From assembly GCA_013298075.1 (NCBI GenBank), contig JAAFJG010000014.1, positions 16,197-80,196 on the forward strand: a DNA stretch of 64,000 nucleotides, given 5' to 3'. The DNA is from Cytophagales bacterium. Lineage in GTDB: Bacteria > Bacteroidota > Bacteroidia > Cytophagales > Microscillaceae. The position numbers and the translations under genes were made by a program. Under the pieces are notes generated by a model. That model ran no database searches and was not told the origin of the DNA. It saw only the letters and a program-made list of their open reading frames with translations. This document shows, in pieces, positions 46,471 to 55,423 of the stretch (its first letter is position 1; each line of letters begins with the position of its first letter).

Positions 46471-46503
46471 AAATCCTACAAAACTTCAAAATTTTGCAGG
46501 ATT
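46471..46503 (-). terminator. Terminator of pheS
   Basis: A stem ATCCTACAAAACTTC with AATTTTGCAGGAT, preceded on the plus strand by an A-run (T-run on minus), lies about 20 bp after the pheS stop. Confidence 0.8.
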
Positions 46504-46520
46504 TTTAATTATTTCAATAC

Positions 46521-47564
46521 TTATAAAACTCCCGAAAATTGCCTTAAAAAACGAACATCATTTTCAGTAAATAATCGTAAATCTTTTATTTGATATTTTA
46601 TCATCGCAATTCTTTCGATGCCCATACCAAACGCAAAACCTGTGTATTTTTCGCTATCAATTCCACACGCTTCTAATACATTTGGATCGACCATTCCGCA
46701 ACCTAAAATTTCAATCCAGCCAGAACCTTTGCAAACATTTTCGCTTCCGCCACATATTTTACAAGTGCTTTCGCTAAATTTTCCGCAAGAAATATCGACT
46801 TCCGCACTGATTTCGGTAAATGGAAAATAAGAACTTCTAAAACGAATTTTTGTCCCTTCTCCAAACATTTCTTTGGCAAAATGATACAAAGTTTGTTTCA
46901 AATCAACCAAACTCACATTTTCACCAATATACAATCCTTCTACTTGATGAAAAATACAATTAGCACGCGCAGTAATGGCTTCATTTCTAAACACTCGCCC
47001 AGGCATAATCATTCGAATAGGCGGTTTTTGCGTTTGCATCATACGCACCTGCACAGATGAGGTATGTGTACGCAACAAAATATCAGGATTTTTTTCTAAA
47101 AAAAATGTATCCTGCATTTCTCTTGCGGGGTGATCAGGTGGAAAATTGAGTGCCGTAAAATTATGAAAATCGTCTTCAATTTCAGGTCCATCAGCCACAC
47201 TAAAACCAATTCTTTCAAAAATTTCGACTACTTTTTGTTTGACCAAATGCAAAGGGTGAATCGCACCATTGGCGTTGGGTGGAATAGGCAAAGTCAAATC
47301 TAAGGCATCAAAAATATTGCTTTCTGCTGCTTGCTCCAATTTTTCTATGGCATCTTTCCACTTTGTTTCGGCTTTATTTTTGGTCGCATTGACCGCCATT
47401 CCATATTCCTTGCGTTGTTCTGCGGGAATATTTTTAATTTCTTCCATCAAAGCTTTCACTTCATATTTTAAAAATTTAATTCTAAAATTTTCAGAATCAG
47501 CCTTATTTTTTATGGGAAATAAATCTATTGCCTCGTTTAAGGCATCTACTTTATCAAAATTCAT
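46521..47564 (-). CDS. pheS: Phenylalanine-tRNA ligase alpha subunit
   Basis: The 347-residue protein has an N-terminal coiled-coil that binds tRNA and a class II catalytic core. Motif 2 is PGRVFRNEAITARANCIFHQVEGL-like, and motif 3 is in GFAFGMGIERIAMIKY. It charges tRNA-Phe together with PheT, whose gene is not in this window. It is preceded by the YbaB gene by only 28 bp, so the two are an operon. A terminator follows. Confidence 0.97.
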   Translation of the reverse strand: MNFDKVDALNEAIDLFPIKNKADSENFRIKFLKYEVKALMEEIKNIPAEQRKEYGMAVNATKNKAETKWKDAIEKLEQAAESNIFDALDLTLPIPPNANGAIHPLHLVKQKVVEIFERIGFSVADGPEIEDDFHNFTALNFPPDHPAREMQDTFFLEKNPDILLRTHTSSVQVRMMQTQKPPIRMIMPGRVFRNEAITARANCIFHQVEGLYIGENVSLVDLKQTLYHFAKEMFGEGTKIRFRSSYFPFTEISAEVDISCGKFSESTCKICGGSENVCKGSGWIEILGCGMVDPNVLEACGIDSEKYTGFAFGMGIERIAMIKYQIKDLRLFTENDVRFLRQFSGVL

Positions 47565-47591
47565 ACGTAAAAATATATAAAATTGAATGTA

Positions 47592-47939
47592 CTATTTTAG
47601 TCCATTCATATCAAATCCGGGAATATTAGGCATATTTGGTAACATTTGTTCAGTAATTTTTTTGAGTTCTGCTTCTGCGGCAGTTCCCACTTCGCCCAAC
47701 GCTTTATTGATAGCTGCAATGACCAAATCTTGCACCATTTGTTTGTCATCAGGTCTGAATAAATCTTCATCAATTTCTAAAGAAATGACTTGTTTTTTGC
47801 CGTTTACGGTTGCTTTTACCATTCCTGCTCCTGCTTCTGCACTTACTTTTACGCTTCCTAAATTATCTTTTGCTTCCTCTAATTTGGCTTGTAATTCTTG
47901 AACTTGGTTCATCATTTTTGCCATATCCATCATATTCAT
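47592..47939 (-). CDS. YbaB/EbfC-family nucleoid-associated protein
   Basis: The 115-residue protein matches the YbaB/EbfC family: MMDMAKMMNQVQELQAKLEE at the start, GMVKATVNGKKQVISLEID in the middle, and DLVIAAINKALGEV. Family members bind DNA as dimers and are often next to recombination or replication genes. Here it is upstream of pheS by 28 bp. The protein is cytoplasmic. Confidence 0.93.
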   Translation of the reverse strand: MNMMDMAKMMNQVQELQAKLEEAKDNLGSVKVSAEAGAGMVKATVNGKKQVISLEIDEDLFRPDDKQMVQDLVIAAINKALGEVGTAAEAELKKITEQMLPNMPNIPGFDMNGLK

Positions 47940-48276
47940 AGTCAGAAATAGTCCCTCACTCCGCTGGGAAGTTTTAATGATTTTTTATACAATATTTTCC
48001 CTTTTGGAGTGTGCAAAGGGTTTGATAATTGATTGCAAAGATACGTATTTTTTATTTGAAAAAAATAATTTATCATAAAAATTTGAAAAAAAATGCTTTT
48101 CAGGAAGTTTGTAGTGGAGATGAAAAGATTAGATAAGTTGAGGTACTATTGAAAATAAAAATATTTTTTTTTGAAATATGTCTTGGCTTTGACACGCTTT
48201 TTGGTCTAATTGTTTGATAATGAACGTTTTAGGTAAAAAAAGTCTTAAAAAATCATTTTGTGCTGGGAAATTTTAC

Positions 48277-48307
48277 TTGGAATTGTCAAAAAAATAGTTT
48301 ATCTTTG
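48277..48307 (+). promoter_or_regulatory. Promoter-like pair upstream of small ORF
   Basis: TTG (48277-48279) - N20 - TATCTTTG (48300-48307), ending 8 bp before the small ORF start at 48316. Confidence 0.5.
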
Positions 48308-48315
48308 TGTATTCA

Positions 48316-48465
48316 ATGATTTATACTAATTATATGCCATTTTTACATAAAAAAAAGATTGAAGAAAAAGCTTATTTGATTATTGACAAATTTATTCATA
48401 AGGATAATCATGTAGCAAGAATTATTACAAAAGGTGAGTTATCAGACTTGAAAACCTTCTTTTGA
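48316..48465 (+). CDS. Possible 49-residue small protein
   Basis: A short frame (MIYTNYMPFLHKKKIEEKAY then LIIDKFIHKDNHVARIITKG and a short tail) starts 8 bp after a good Bacteroidota -7 box, so the transcript would be nearly leaderless; a second ATG at 48334 is possible. The protein is basic and predicted helical in the middle. I do not recognise it. It may be the surviving start of a longer gene in the decayed region rather than a functional small protein. Confidence 0.3.
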   Translation: MIYTNYMPFLHKKKIEEKAYLIIDKFIHKDNHVARIITKGELSDLKTFF

Positions 48466-48790
48466 TGAAAAACCCTTTAGAATAAGATTCTTATCGGTTT
48501 GTTGTTTATTATTTTATTGCTGAAGCAAAAATATTTATATAGCATTTTGATCGAATGCAAGTTTCTGATTTGATGCAGAATAAAGATAATTGTTACTTTT
48601 GTATCAAATCAAAAGATATATCAAAGTTGTTTTAAGACATTAAAAATTACATTTTAAAAATATATATAAATAATAAAGTATTGATAATCAACCAATTAGA
48701 ATAATTTGTAGTGGGAATTTCACTCTTTTTTTGAGCATAATTCATTGATAATCAACGTTTTACGTCAAAAATTGTGTCAAATCCAAGACA

Positions 48791-48832
48791 AAAAGGCAAA
48801 AACACGTAGGAACGAAGCGTTTTTGCCTTTTT
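48791..48832. terminator. Strong hairpin at edge of decayed region
   Basis: GGCAAAAAC (48795-48803) pairs with GTTTTTGCC (48819-48827), flanked by an A-run and a T-run, so it could terminate in either direction. It lies about 55 bp beyond the stop of the minus-strand gene at 48885. Confidence 0.7.
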
Positions 48833-48884
48833 TGGCTCTGTGCTTGCACGATAGCCTGTCATCGCCCAAAATATTTATATGATT

Positions 48885-49307
48885 TTATTCTTCCTCTAAA
48901 TTTTGTTCGCCGCTTTCAATTCTACATTTTTTCATTTTTTTGTGCATTCTACTTTTCCAAAAAAAACCATTTCTCCAAAAAAGTTTCCAATTGACACGTC
49001 TATTATGTTTAGAAAATTTCCTTTCAGAAACTCTTTGTCCTTCAGGAACCACATCATATATCATTCCATAACTCAACATCACATCATACACGCAGGGATT
49101 ATGCAAACCTAAACTATTGACATCACGCCTATAAATTGTAACGTATGGAGTGCGAATCACGGTGGCTAAATCTCTGCGACTTCCTCCTGCAATACTAATA
49201 CTGATGTCCTTGTCTGTTACCATTGATTTTTCTTTCAACGTAATCGTTTGTGCTTGACTATATTGAAAAATACCCATCAAAAAACAAAATATATATACTT
49301 TTATCAT
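48885..49307 (-). CDS. Exported hypothetical protein, 140 residues
   Basis: I do not recognise this protein. It has a signal peptide (MIKVYIFCFLMGIFQYSQA) and a mature part that is basic in its second half (RKFSKHNRRVNWKLFWRNGF, KSRMHKKMKKC), ending with an acidic QNLEEE tail. It is a single gene with AT-rich flanks. Composition is like the neighbours. Confidence 0.55.
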   Translation of the reverse strand: MIKVYIFCFLMGIFQYSQAQTITLKEKSMVTDKDISISIAGGSRRDLATVIRTPYVTIYRRDVNSLGLHNPCVYDVMLSYGMIYDVVPEGQRVSERKFSKHNRRVNWKLFWRNGFFWKSRMHKKMKKCRIESGEQNLEEE

Positions 49308-49507
49308 CTGAAATATGTGTTTTATTCGATTTTTATAAACATATTACAAAAATGATACTAATTTTTTGTGTAATATTTTTTATTATTATGATAAATTATC
49401 TACTTTTGTAAAAAATATTGCATTCTTAAAAAAAAAATATGAAAATGTTTGTATGTGAGGTAACGCTAATTTTTTTTAGGATAATTTTCAGATAGATAAA
49501 ATATAAA

Positions 49508-50227
49508 ATGTTACTTTTACAAAAACTTTTTTTACCAGATGGACTTCCTTTTGATGCGTATGCAGAAACCAATGCAGCACATTTTATTATGGAGCCTTGG
49601 AATACACTTACTTCTTTGTTTTTTTTGATTCCTGTTTTTTATTGGTTAATAAAACTCAAAGGACAATACAAAGATTATCCGATAGTGATGTGGTCATTGC
49701 CTTTTTTGGCGATGAATGGCATTGGGAGTGCGTTATTTCATGCTTTTCATATCTCTACTTTTTTTTTGGCGTTAGATGTTTTGCCTATCTTATTGTTGAT
49801 TTTGGTTTTGACAACTTATTTTTGGCACGAGATTTTAAAGAGTTGGTTGTGGGCGATTTTGTTGGTTTTAGGGATTATTGTGGCACATATTTTTTTGTAT
49901 ATGTACGTAAAAGCACCATTATCCGTTAATTTGGGTTATTTAATTCGAGGAACAGGACTTTTTTTTCCTTTTGTGGTGATTTTGTATAAAATAAAATTTC
50001 AATATGCGTTACAAGCGATTTTAGGTATTTTATTTTTTATTGTAGCCTTATTTTTTAGGACTTATGACAAAGAGTATATCCATTATTTGTATATGGGTTC
50101 TCATTTTTTATGGCATATTTGCACCACTATTGGCGTATATTTTATTTCTGATTTTATTTATCAGTATGTTAAAATAAAAAACAGCGTTAAAATTAAAAAT
50201 AATCTTAAAATAATTGCAGAAAATTAG
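49508..50227 (+). CDS. CREST-superfamily membrane hydrolase (ceramidase-like)
   Basis: The 239-residue polytopic protein has about seven membrane segments and the spaced residues of the alkaline ceramidase/CREST superfamily: Glu29 in EPWNT, Ser74 and His78 in GSALFHAFH, Asp90 in LALDVLP, and His199 and His203 in GSHFLWHICTT. These would form a zinc site and serve hydrolysis of an amide in a lipid. Bacteroidota make sphingolipids, so a ceramidase-type role is plausible but inferred; other CREST substrates are possible. Confidence 0.8.
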   Translation: MLLLQKLFLPDGLPFDAYAETNAAHFIMEPWNTLTSLFFLIPVFYWLIKLKGQYKDYPIVMWSLPFLAMNGIGSALFHAFHISTFFLALDVLPILLLILVLTTYFWHEILKSWLWAILLVLGIIVAHIFLYMYVKAPLSVNLGYLIRGTGLFFPFVVILYKIKFQYALQAILGILFFIVALFFRTYDKEYIHYLYMGSHFLWHICTTIGVYFISDFIYQYVKIKNSVKIKNNLKIIAEN

Positions 50228-50257
50228 TTGTAAATTATATATTTTGTATTATTTTTG
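50228..50257 (+). promoter_or_regulatory. Promoter of the 50273 gene
   Basis: TTG (50228-50230) - N19 - TATTTTTG (50250-50257), about 15 bp before the ATG. Confidence 0.6.
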
Positions 50258-50272
50258 CACGAAACAGAAAAT

Positions 50273-51457
50273 ATGTTAAAAAAAATAGTCATAATTATTT
50301 GTTTGATGTTTTTTGGGGCAAATGAAAAAACATTGGCACAAAATAACGCTGTTTCTTTGCCTGTAGAGGACGAATTTCAAACCTTAAAAAGAGAAATTTT
50401 ATGTAAAACTTTTAAATTTTTGATTGGAGAATTTTATGGACATCCCGAAATTGCCTCTCAAATAAATTGTATGGTATTGGATAGCATCGGAAAAAAAATT
50501 CCCGAAGGATACCAAGAAGCAAAAAGATTATGGCTTACTTTTTTGAACAAAACGTATGGAAGTTATGGACGAAAAACCAAAGCAAAAGCAGATAAATTGA
50601 TAAAAGATTTGAATACCGAATTGTCAAAATTGAGCAATAGAAATGATTGGTTGAGTAGTTTGCAGGCTTTTCAAGTCGAATTAAGTGAATCAAGCAATGA
50701 ATTATATCAACAATTACAACAAGGAACTTACCTTAGAAATCTAACAGAGAAAAATGATAACAAAAATATTGAACAAAATAATCAAAAAGAAGAAAATAAA
50801 ATGCCTGCAATCTATGTAATATTACTTTTTATGATTTTGGCTGCTGGAATTGCTTATTTGGTTTGGCAAAATAGAAAATTGCAAGAACAATTAGCCGAAA
50901 TTGACAACCAAAATATTGAAAGATATAGCCGAATAGACAATCGTTTAGATGTGTTCACGCCTTTGGGTGAGCATAAAGCGGTTTTGTTACGATTAAATTT
51001 TTTGAACGAGCAATTAAGTGCTATCAATGAAGAAGTAACGGTTTTAAAGAATAGAAATCAATATAAAATATCGCCTCACGAATTGCATACAAAACGCACA
51101 GAACACTTAGAAAAGCCTATTTTTATGCCTGATATGCAAGTATATTATGCTAAATTTAGTGCTGAAAAAAATGGATTTGATGCGCAATATTTTATTACAG
51201 AGCCAACTTCTTTGCATATTTTTAAAATATCTATTAACCTAAATTATCCTTCACAAGCGATGATTAGAATGGTAGAAAGAAGTGAATTTCAACAAAATGC
51301 ACTCGAAAATCCTGAAGAAATATTAGAGCAAATTTGTACTTTTGCCAATGAACCTAATAATGACGCAAGAATTATAAATTTAGAAAATGGATTATTAGAA
51401 AAAAAGAATAATCTTTGGATTATAGTCAAAAAAATTAAAATTTCTTTTGAAAAATAG
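50273..51457 (+). CDS. Exported coiled-coil protein with internal membrane segment
   Basis: I choose ATG 50273 because it opens a signal peptide (MLKKIVIIICLMFFGANEK), giving 394 residues; an upstream TTG falls inside the promoter -7 box. A helical region of about 140 residues is followed by a membrane segment (AIYVILLFMILAAGIAYLVW, residues about 178-197), a coiled coil and a C-terminal alpha/beta domain. The family is unknown to me. It precedes an ECF sigma gene by 220 bp in the same direction. Confidence 0.65.
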   Translation: MLKKIVIIICLMFFGANEKTLAQNNAVSLPVEDEFQTLKREILCKTFKFLIGEFYGHPEIASQINCMVLDSIGKKIPEGYQEAKRLWLTFLNKTYGSYGRKTKAKADKLIKDLNTELSKLSNRNDWLSSLQAFQVELSESSNELYQQLQQGTYLRNLTEKNDNKNIEQNNQKEENKMPAIYVILLFMILAAGIAYLVWQNRKLQEQLAEIDNQNIERYSRIDNRLDVFTPLGEHKAVLLRLNFLNEQLSAINEEVTVLKNRNQYKISPHELHTKRTEHLEKPIFMPDMQVYYAKFSAEKNGFDAQYFITEPTSLHIFKISINLNYPSQAMIRMVERSEFQQNALENPEEILEQICTFANEPNNDARIINLENGLLEKKNNLWIIVKKIKISFEK

Positions 51458-51678
51458 ATAAAAAAATAAAAAACCTTACATTGTAGAAAAAAAACATAAT
51501 TTTTTTAGTTATTCTTATATAAAACTACTAGTTTTGCGCAAATTAAAACCATTTATATATTTTAGAGAATAAATTGCCATAAATGTGCAACAAAACACTA
51601 AATTTAAGAGTAATAAGTAAAGTTAGGTTACATTCTTGATGTAAACAGTATTAAAACATAAAAGGTCTTTCAAATGCT

Positions 51679-52218
51679 ATGACCGATAATCAAATTTTAC
51701 AAAAAATTCAAAGTGGTGATGAAAATGCCTTAGAATATCTGTACAAAAAAAATTATAAAATGATGACAAGACTTATCACTAATAATAATGGAACAGAAGA
51801 CGAAGCTAAGGACGTTTATCAAGAAACAATCGTTGTTTTTTGGCAAAAAGCAAGGCAAAAAGAGTTTGTTTTAACTTCAAAAATAAGTACATTTTTATAT
51901 AGTATTTGTCAAAATCTTTGGCGAAAAGAATTAGAAAGAAAATCAAAACTTTCTCACGAAACCAAAGATAGTATGGAGTTTAATAATTATGACCAACAAG
52001 AAAGAATAAACATTATTCATCAAGCTATCAATAGTTTGGGGGAAACGTGCAGAAAAGTACTAACATATTATTATTTTGATAATCATTCGATGCAAGAAAT
52101 TGCAGAAAAATTAGGATTTGCAAATTCTGATACGGCAAAAACAAAAAAATATAAATGTAAAAAAGAACTAGACGACTTAATAAAATCAAAATATACAGCT
52201 TCCGACTTTTTAGATTAG
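51679..52218 (+). CDS. RNA polymerase ECF sigma factor
   Basis: The 179-residue protein has region 2 (AKDVYQETIVVFWQKA) and region 4 (ETCRKVLTYYYFDNHSMQEI followed by DTAKTKKYKCKKEL). It differs from the zinc-anti-sigma-paired factor at 42.7 kb in region 4 and lacks an adjacent ZAS protein. It is followed 7 bp later by a single-span membrane protein that probably acts as its anti-sigma partner. The gene pair forms a cell-surface signalling type of unit. Confidence 0.9.
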   Translation: MTDNQILQKIQSGDENALEYLYKKNYKMMTRLITNNNGTEDEAKDVYQETIVVFWQKARQKEFVLTSKISTFLYSICQNLWRKELERKSKLSHETKDSMEFNNYDQQERINIIHQAINSLGETCRKVLTYYYFDNHSMQEIAEKLGFANSDTAKTKKYKCKKELDDLIKSKYTASDFLD

Positions 52219-52225
52219 TAATATT

Positions 52226-53239
52226 ATGAACCAACAACAATGGTATAGTGAAAAATTAGATGCTTTTTTGAAAGGACAACTTTCAGAACAAGATACTCAA
52301 AATTTTAATGAAGTTTTGGACACTGATCCTTTGCTTAAAAATGAAGCCTCTTTACAAAAAGATATTTATGAAGCACTTTGCGAAGCCCGCAAAAGTGATT
52401 TAAAGGCAAGACTTAATAAAATAAATATTGAGCCTTACACTCCTTTTTATACATTGCCAAGAACAGCCTTGTTTGGTACATTGGCTATTGCTACACTATT
52501 GACAGGGTTTTTAGTCTATTTTGATATTAGTAAAAACGAGAAGTTTGTGCCAAAAACACAAGACAAAAATATTGTCGTGTTGCCGCCTGCCATTACGCCA
52601 AGCCCAACTATCACTGATAATAATCCTATTTCTCATAAGGAAGATGAGGAATTTGCGATTGTTTCTCCCATTATTGTCAATACAAATCTTATTAAAGAAG
52701 AAATTGACTTAGTAGAAATAGAAAAACAAGTAGAAGAAAAGGTAAAAGCTTTTGAGCCTGAAATAGTTAATTTACGACTTAAAAATATACCTAAAAAAGA
52801 ACCAACTATCAAAAATATTTCTCCAACTATTATTGTTAGCGAATCAGAAACACATAATTTAGATAAAGCACCACAAGCAAAAGTTAAAAATTTACGTGCT
52901 ATCAAAAATAATAAAAAAGAAAATTTAACATTGGCATATCAAGAACGTGGTTCTGATGATGATTTAGGGATTTTTGATGGTAAAAATGAGCCAAGTTTAG
53001 AAACAATGGCTGAAAAAAATAAATTAAGTTATCAATATTATAACGGTAAATTATTTTTAATTGACCCAAATGTAAAAGGTAAAGAAATTCATTTTTCTTA
53101 CAAAGGAAAAATTAGACATTTTTTATTGTATGAACAAGAGTATTTTGAGTTTTTTGATGATAGATACGAAAAAACAGAATTACAAATTGTTAAAGAATCT
53201 GATTTAATTGATTTATTGAATAAAGAAATTAAAAAATAA
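52226..53239 (+). CDS. Single-span membrane protein, probable anti-sigma factor
   Basis: The 337-residue protein has a short cytoplasmic N-terminus of about 75 residues, with an anti-sigma-like start (LDAFLKGQLSEQDTQNFNEV), one membrane helix (ALFGTLAIATLLTGFLVYF, residues about 78-96), and a periplasmic Lys/Glu-rich linker leading to a C-terminal domain of about 90 residues. The layout is typical of partners of ECF sigma factors, although no family name is obvious. The 7-bp gap to the sigma gene supports coupled translation. Confidence 0.72.
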   Translation: MNQQQWYSEKLDAFLKGQLSEQDTQNFNEVLDTDPLLKNEASLQKDIYEALCEARKSDLKARLNKINIEPYTPFYTLPRTALFGTLAIATLLTGFLVYFDISKNEKFVPKTQDKNIVVLPPAITPSPTITDNNPISHKEDEEFAIVSPIIVNTNLIKEEIDLVEIEKQVEEKVKAFEPEIVNLRLKNIPKKEPTIKNISPTIIVSESETHNLDKAPQAKVKNLRAIKNNKKENLTLAYQERGSDDDLGIFDGKNEPSLETMAEKNKLSYQYYNGKLFLIDPNVKGKEIHFSYKGKIRHFLLYEQEYFEFFDDRYEKTELQIVKESDLIDLLNKEIKK

Positions 53240-53249
53240 AAATAAATAA

Positions 53250-53277
53250 AAAAAGCCATTTTTTCAAATGGCTTTTT
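53250..53277 (+). terminator. Terminator after the ECF/membrane-partner pair
   Basis: Stem AAAAGCCATTT/AAATGGCTTTT with a T-run, 12 bp after the stop. Confidence 0.9.
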
Positions 53278-53332
53278 TTATTTTTGTGCATAAAGTTTTA
53301 AATATTTATACATTACATTATAAGCATAAAAA

Positions 53333-53362
53333 AAAAGCTACTTTATAAAAGTAGCTTTTTTT
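53333..53362. terminator. Terminator between tRNA-His and the sigma operon
   Basis: Stem AAAAAAGCTACTTT and its complement with flanking A and T runs can act for the minus-strand tRNA and for the plus strand. Confidence 0.8.
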
Positions 53363-53384
53363 TTAACAATTTTAATGAATTTAG

Positions 53385-53459
53385 GGAAAGTGATGGGGAT
53401 CGAACCCACGACCTCCAGAACCACAATCTGGCGCTCTAACCAACTGAGCTACACCTTCC
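53385..53459 (-). tRNA. tRNA-His (GTG anticodon)
   Basis: A complete cloverleaf lies on the minus strand: D arm TAGCTCAGTTGGTTAGAGC, anticodon stem CCAGA..TCTGG with loop TTGTGGT, and T arm CGTGGGTTCGATCCCCAT. The acceptor has eight base pairs (GGAAGGTG with CACTTTCC), the extra pair being the G-1:C73 identity pair of histidine tRNA. CCA is not encoded. Confidence 0.97.
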
Positions 53460-53548
53460 GTTTATTGATTGTGCAAAGGAAACACTTTTTTTTTTGATTT
53501 CCAAATTTTTCCATTGTTTTTTTTGATTTTTTTGAAAAATGATGAAAA

Positions 53549-53953
53549 TTAGGCTAATAATTTCGCTTTTCTTTTCTCAAACTCTTCAAAAGTAATTACT
53601 CCACTTTTAAATAAACCATCTAATTTTAAAATTTCGTCTGCTACATCTTTTAAATCTCCACCTTGATTAAACATAGGTAATTGTTGCCCACCCATTTTTT
53701 CAGCAAAATAATGTTCAGGATTATACTTGCGGTCAAATTCTTGTTTTGACATCACCAATAAACTGATAAAATCAATCAAAGTAGCAATACCTGTAAATAA
53801 CATACCAACAATCGTAAAAGTAGCAATCAAATAGCCCACTCCTGCCCCTATTTGCCCTAAATAGAATTTGTGCGCTCCAAACATTCCTAAAAACCAAGAT
53901 AATAAAGCCGCTATTACTTTATCTTTTTTTGGCTTTTCAATAAATTCGTCCAT
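53549..53953 (-). CDS. TM2-domain protein with C-terminal SHOCT motif
   Basis: The 134-residue protein has a TM2 domain: KVIAALLSWFLGMFGAHKFYLG followed by two helices and a DFISLLVMSKQEFDRKYN loop. A short SHOCT-like motif closes it (ILKLDGLFKSGVITFEEFEK). TM2 proteins sit in the inner membrane; the function is not established. It is 75 bp downstream of floA in the same direction and may be cotranscribed with it. Confidence 0.85.
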   Translation of the reverse strand: MDEFIEKPKKDKVIAALLSWFLGMFGAHKFYLGQIGAGVGYLIATFTIVGMLFTGIATLIDFISLLVMSKQEFDRKYNPEHYFAEKMGGQQLPMFNQGGDLKDVADEILKLDGLFKSGVITFEEFEKRKAKLLA

Positions 53954-54030
53954 AATTTATGATAGTTTTTATGAGTAAATAATATAAATATAATACGTAA
54001 AATTACGTAAAAAGTGTTGTTTTTTTTAAC

Positions 54031-55074
54031 TTATTTTTTATCACGTCCTTTATCTAATAAAGTTTGTGATGAATTTGTGCCTGCAATAGCCTCACGCATA
54101 TTCGTATCCGCTAACATATTTTGCATTTTATAATAATCTAAAATACCAAAAGTTCCGTTTCTTAATGCTTCTGCGATTGCTTTTGGAATTTCTGCTTCCG
54201 CTTCTATTACTTTCGCTCTTGCTTCCTCTGCTTTGGCACGCATTTCTTGTTCTAAGGCAACTGCCATAGCACGTCTTTCTTCTGCTCTTGCGTCTGCAAT
54301 TTTCAAATCTGCTTCTGCTTTTTCTGTTAATAATTTCGCTCCAATATTTTCACCTAAATCAATATCAGCAATATCAATAGACAAAATTTCGTATGCTGTT
54401 CCTGCATCTAAACCTTTTGAAAGCACTAATTTAGAGATTTTATCAGGATTTTCTAATACTTCTTTGTGTGATTGAGAAGAACCGATAGAAGTTACAATTC
54501 CTTCGCCAACTCGCGCAATAATCGTTTCTTCGCCTGCACCACCTACTAATTGCGAAATATTTACTCTTACGGTTACTCTTGCTTTTACGATGACTTGAAT
54601 CCCATCGTGTGCGACTGCTGCGACTGCGGGAGTATTGATTACTTTGGGGCTAACAGAAGTTTGTACTGCCTCAAAAACATTTCTACCTGCTAAATCTATG
54701 GCGGTTGCTTGTTTAAAATCTAAACTTATTCCTGCTTTATCTGCCGAAATTAAGGCTTTGATGACTAATGAAACATTGCCACCTGCCATAAAATGCGTTT
54801 CTAATTCTGAAATATTGACTTTTAAACCTGCTTTGGTAGCAATTACCATCGATTCGACAATACTACGAGGAGGCACGCGTCTGATACGCATAAAAATTAA
54901 ATCAAAAAGTCCTACTTTTACCCCTGAAAATATTGCCATTATCCACAAATTGATGGGTACAAAGTATAAGAATGTGAAAAATCCAATAATAGTTCCGAAT
55001 ATACCAAACAACGTTACAAGTTCGCCAAGAGACGCATCTTGTAATAAAATAATTGAAAAAATACTTTTCATCAT
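54031..55074 (-). CDS. floA: Flotillin-like protein FloA
   Basis: The 347-residue membrane-raft scaffold has an N-terminal hydrophobic hairpin ([20 protein letters not shown], then [16 protein letters not shown]-like second segment), an SPFH/PHB domain and an Ala/Glu-rich coiled coil ([20 protein letters not shown]). The [17 protein letters not shown] and [14 protein letters not shown] segments are diagnostic of the FloA/YqfA family. A TAACTTTG box at 55137-55144 on the minus strand lies upstream. Family C copy C1 separates it from metK. Confidence 0.92.
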   Translation of the reverse strand: MMKSIFSIILLQDASLGELVTLFGIFGTIIGFFTFLYFVPINLWIMAIFSGVKVGLFDLIFMRIRRVPPRSIVESMVIATKAGLKVNISELETHFMAGGNVSLVIKALISADKAGISLDFKQATAIDLAGRNVFEAVQTSVSPKVINTPAVAAVAHDGIQVIVKARVTVRVNISQLVGGAGEETIIARVGEGIVTSIGSSQSHKEVLENPDKISKLVLSKGLDAGTAYEILSIDIADIDLGENIGAKLLTEKAEADLKIADARAEERRAMAVALEQEMRAKAEEARAKVIEAEAEIPKAIAEALRNGTFGILDYYKMQNMLADTNMREAIAGTNSSQTLLDKGRDKK

Positions 55075-55218
55075 TGATTTTTTTTAGTTTTTGAATAAAT
55101 TTTTTATTCTTTTTTTATTTGTCTATATTAGAATAGCAAAGTTACATATTTTTTTATAAAAAAAAACATTTTTGGATAAATTTATTCAAAATAAATAAAA
55201 TCATTGTTTTTTTTAATA

Positions 55219-55348
55219 GAGTTTTTTAAATGGTAGCCAAAAATTGACAAAAATGATTAAAAAGTCGAGAAAAAAGAAAAAAAATCCGTATTAATCCGCT
55301 AAATCCGTGTTATCTATGTGCTAAAATCTCTTTCATTTAAAAAATACT
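55219..55348 (-). mobile_element. Repeat family C, copy C1 (MITE, 130 bp)
   Basis: Ends GAGTTTTTTAAATG and CATTTAAAAAATACT are inverted repeats. The target duplication AATA flanks it (55215-55218 and 55349-55352). The body carries AATCCGTATTAATCCGCTAA and is non-coding. It is in the opposite orientation to C2 on the other side of metK. Confidence 0.85.
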
Positions 55349-55360
55349 AATATTTTAGTC

Positions 55361-55400
55361 AAAAAAAACCTTACAACTAATGAAGTTATAAGGTTTTTTT
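55361..55400 (-). terminator. Terminator of metK
   Basis: A stem of AAAAAAACCTTACAACT with AGTTATAAGGTTTTTTT lies about 25 bp after the metK stop. Confidence 0.85.
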
Positions 55401-55423
55401 GTAAAATCAATTCAATTTATATC

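Larger units (their letters stand above)
48100..48884. other. Decayed region with internal direct repeats
   Basis: This is an 800-bp stretch with only one tiny reading frame. Two segments recur in the same orientation: TTTGTAGTGGAGATG (about 48106) and TTTGTAGTGGGAATT (about 48706); and TTTGATAATGAACGTTTTAG (about 48213) and ATTGATAATCAACGTTTTAC (about 48745). The sequence is more GC-mixed than neighbouring gaps and ends with a strong hairpin. It looks like the remains of an inserted element. Confidence 0.45.
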
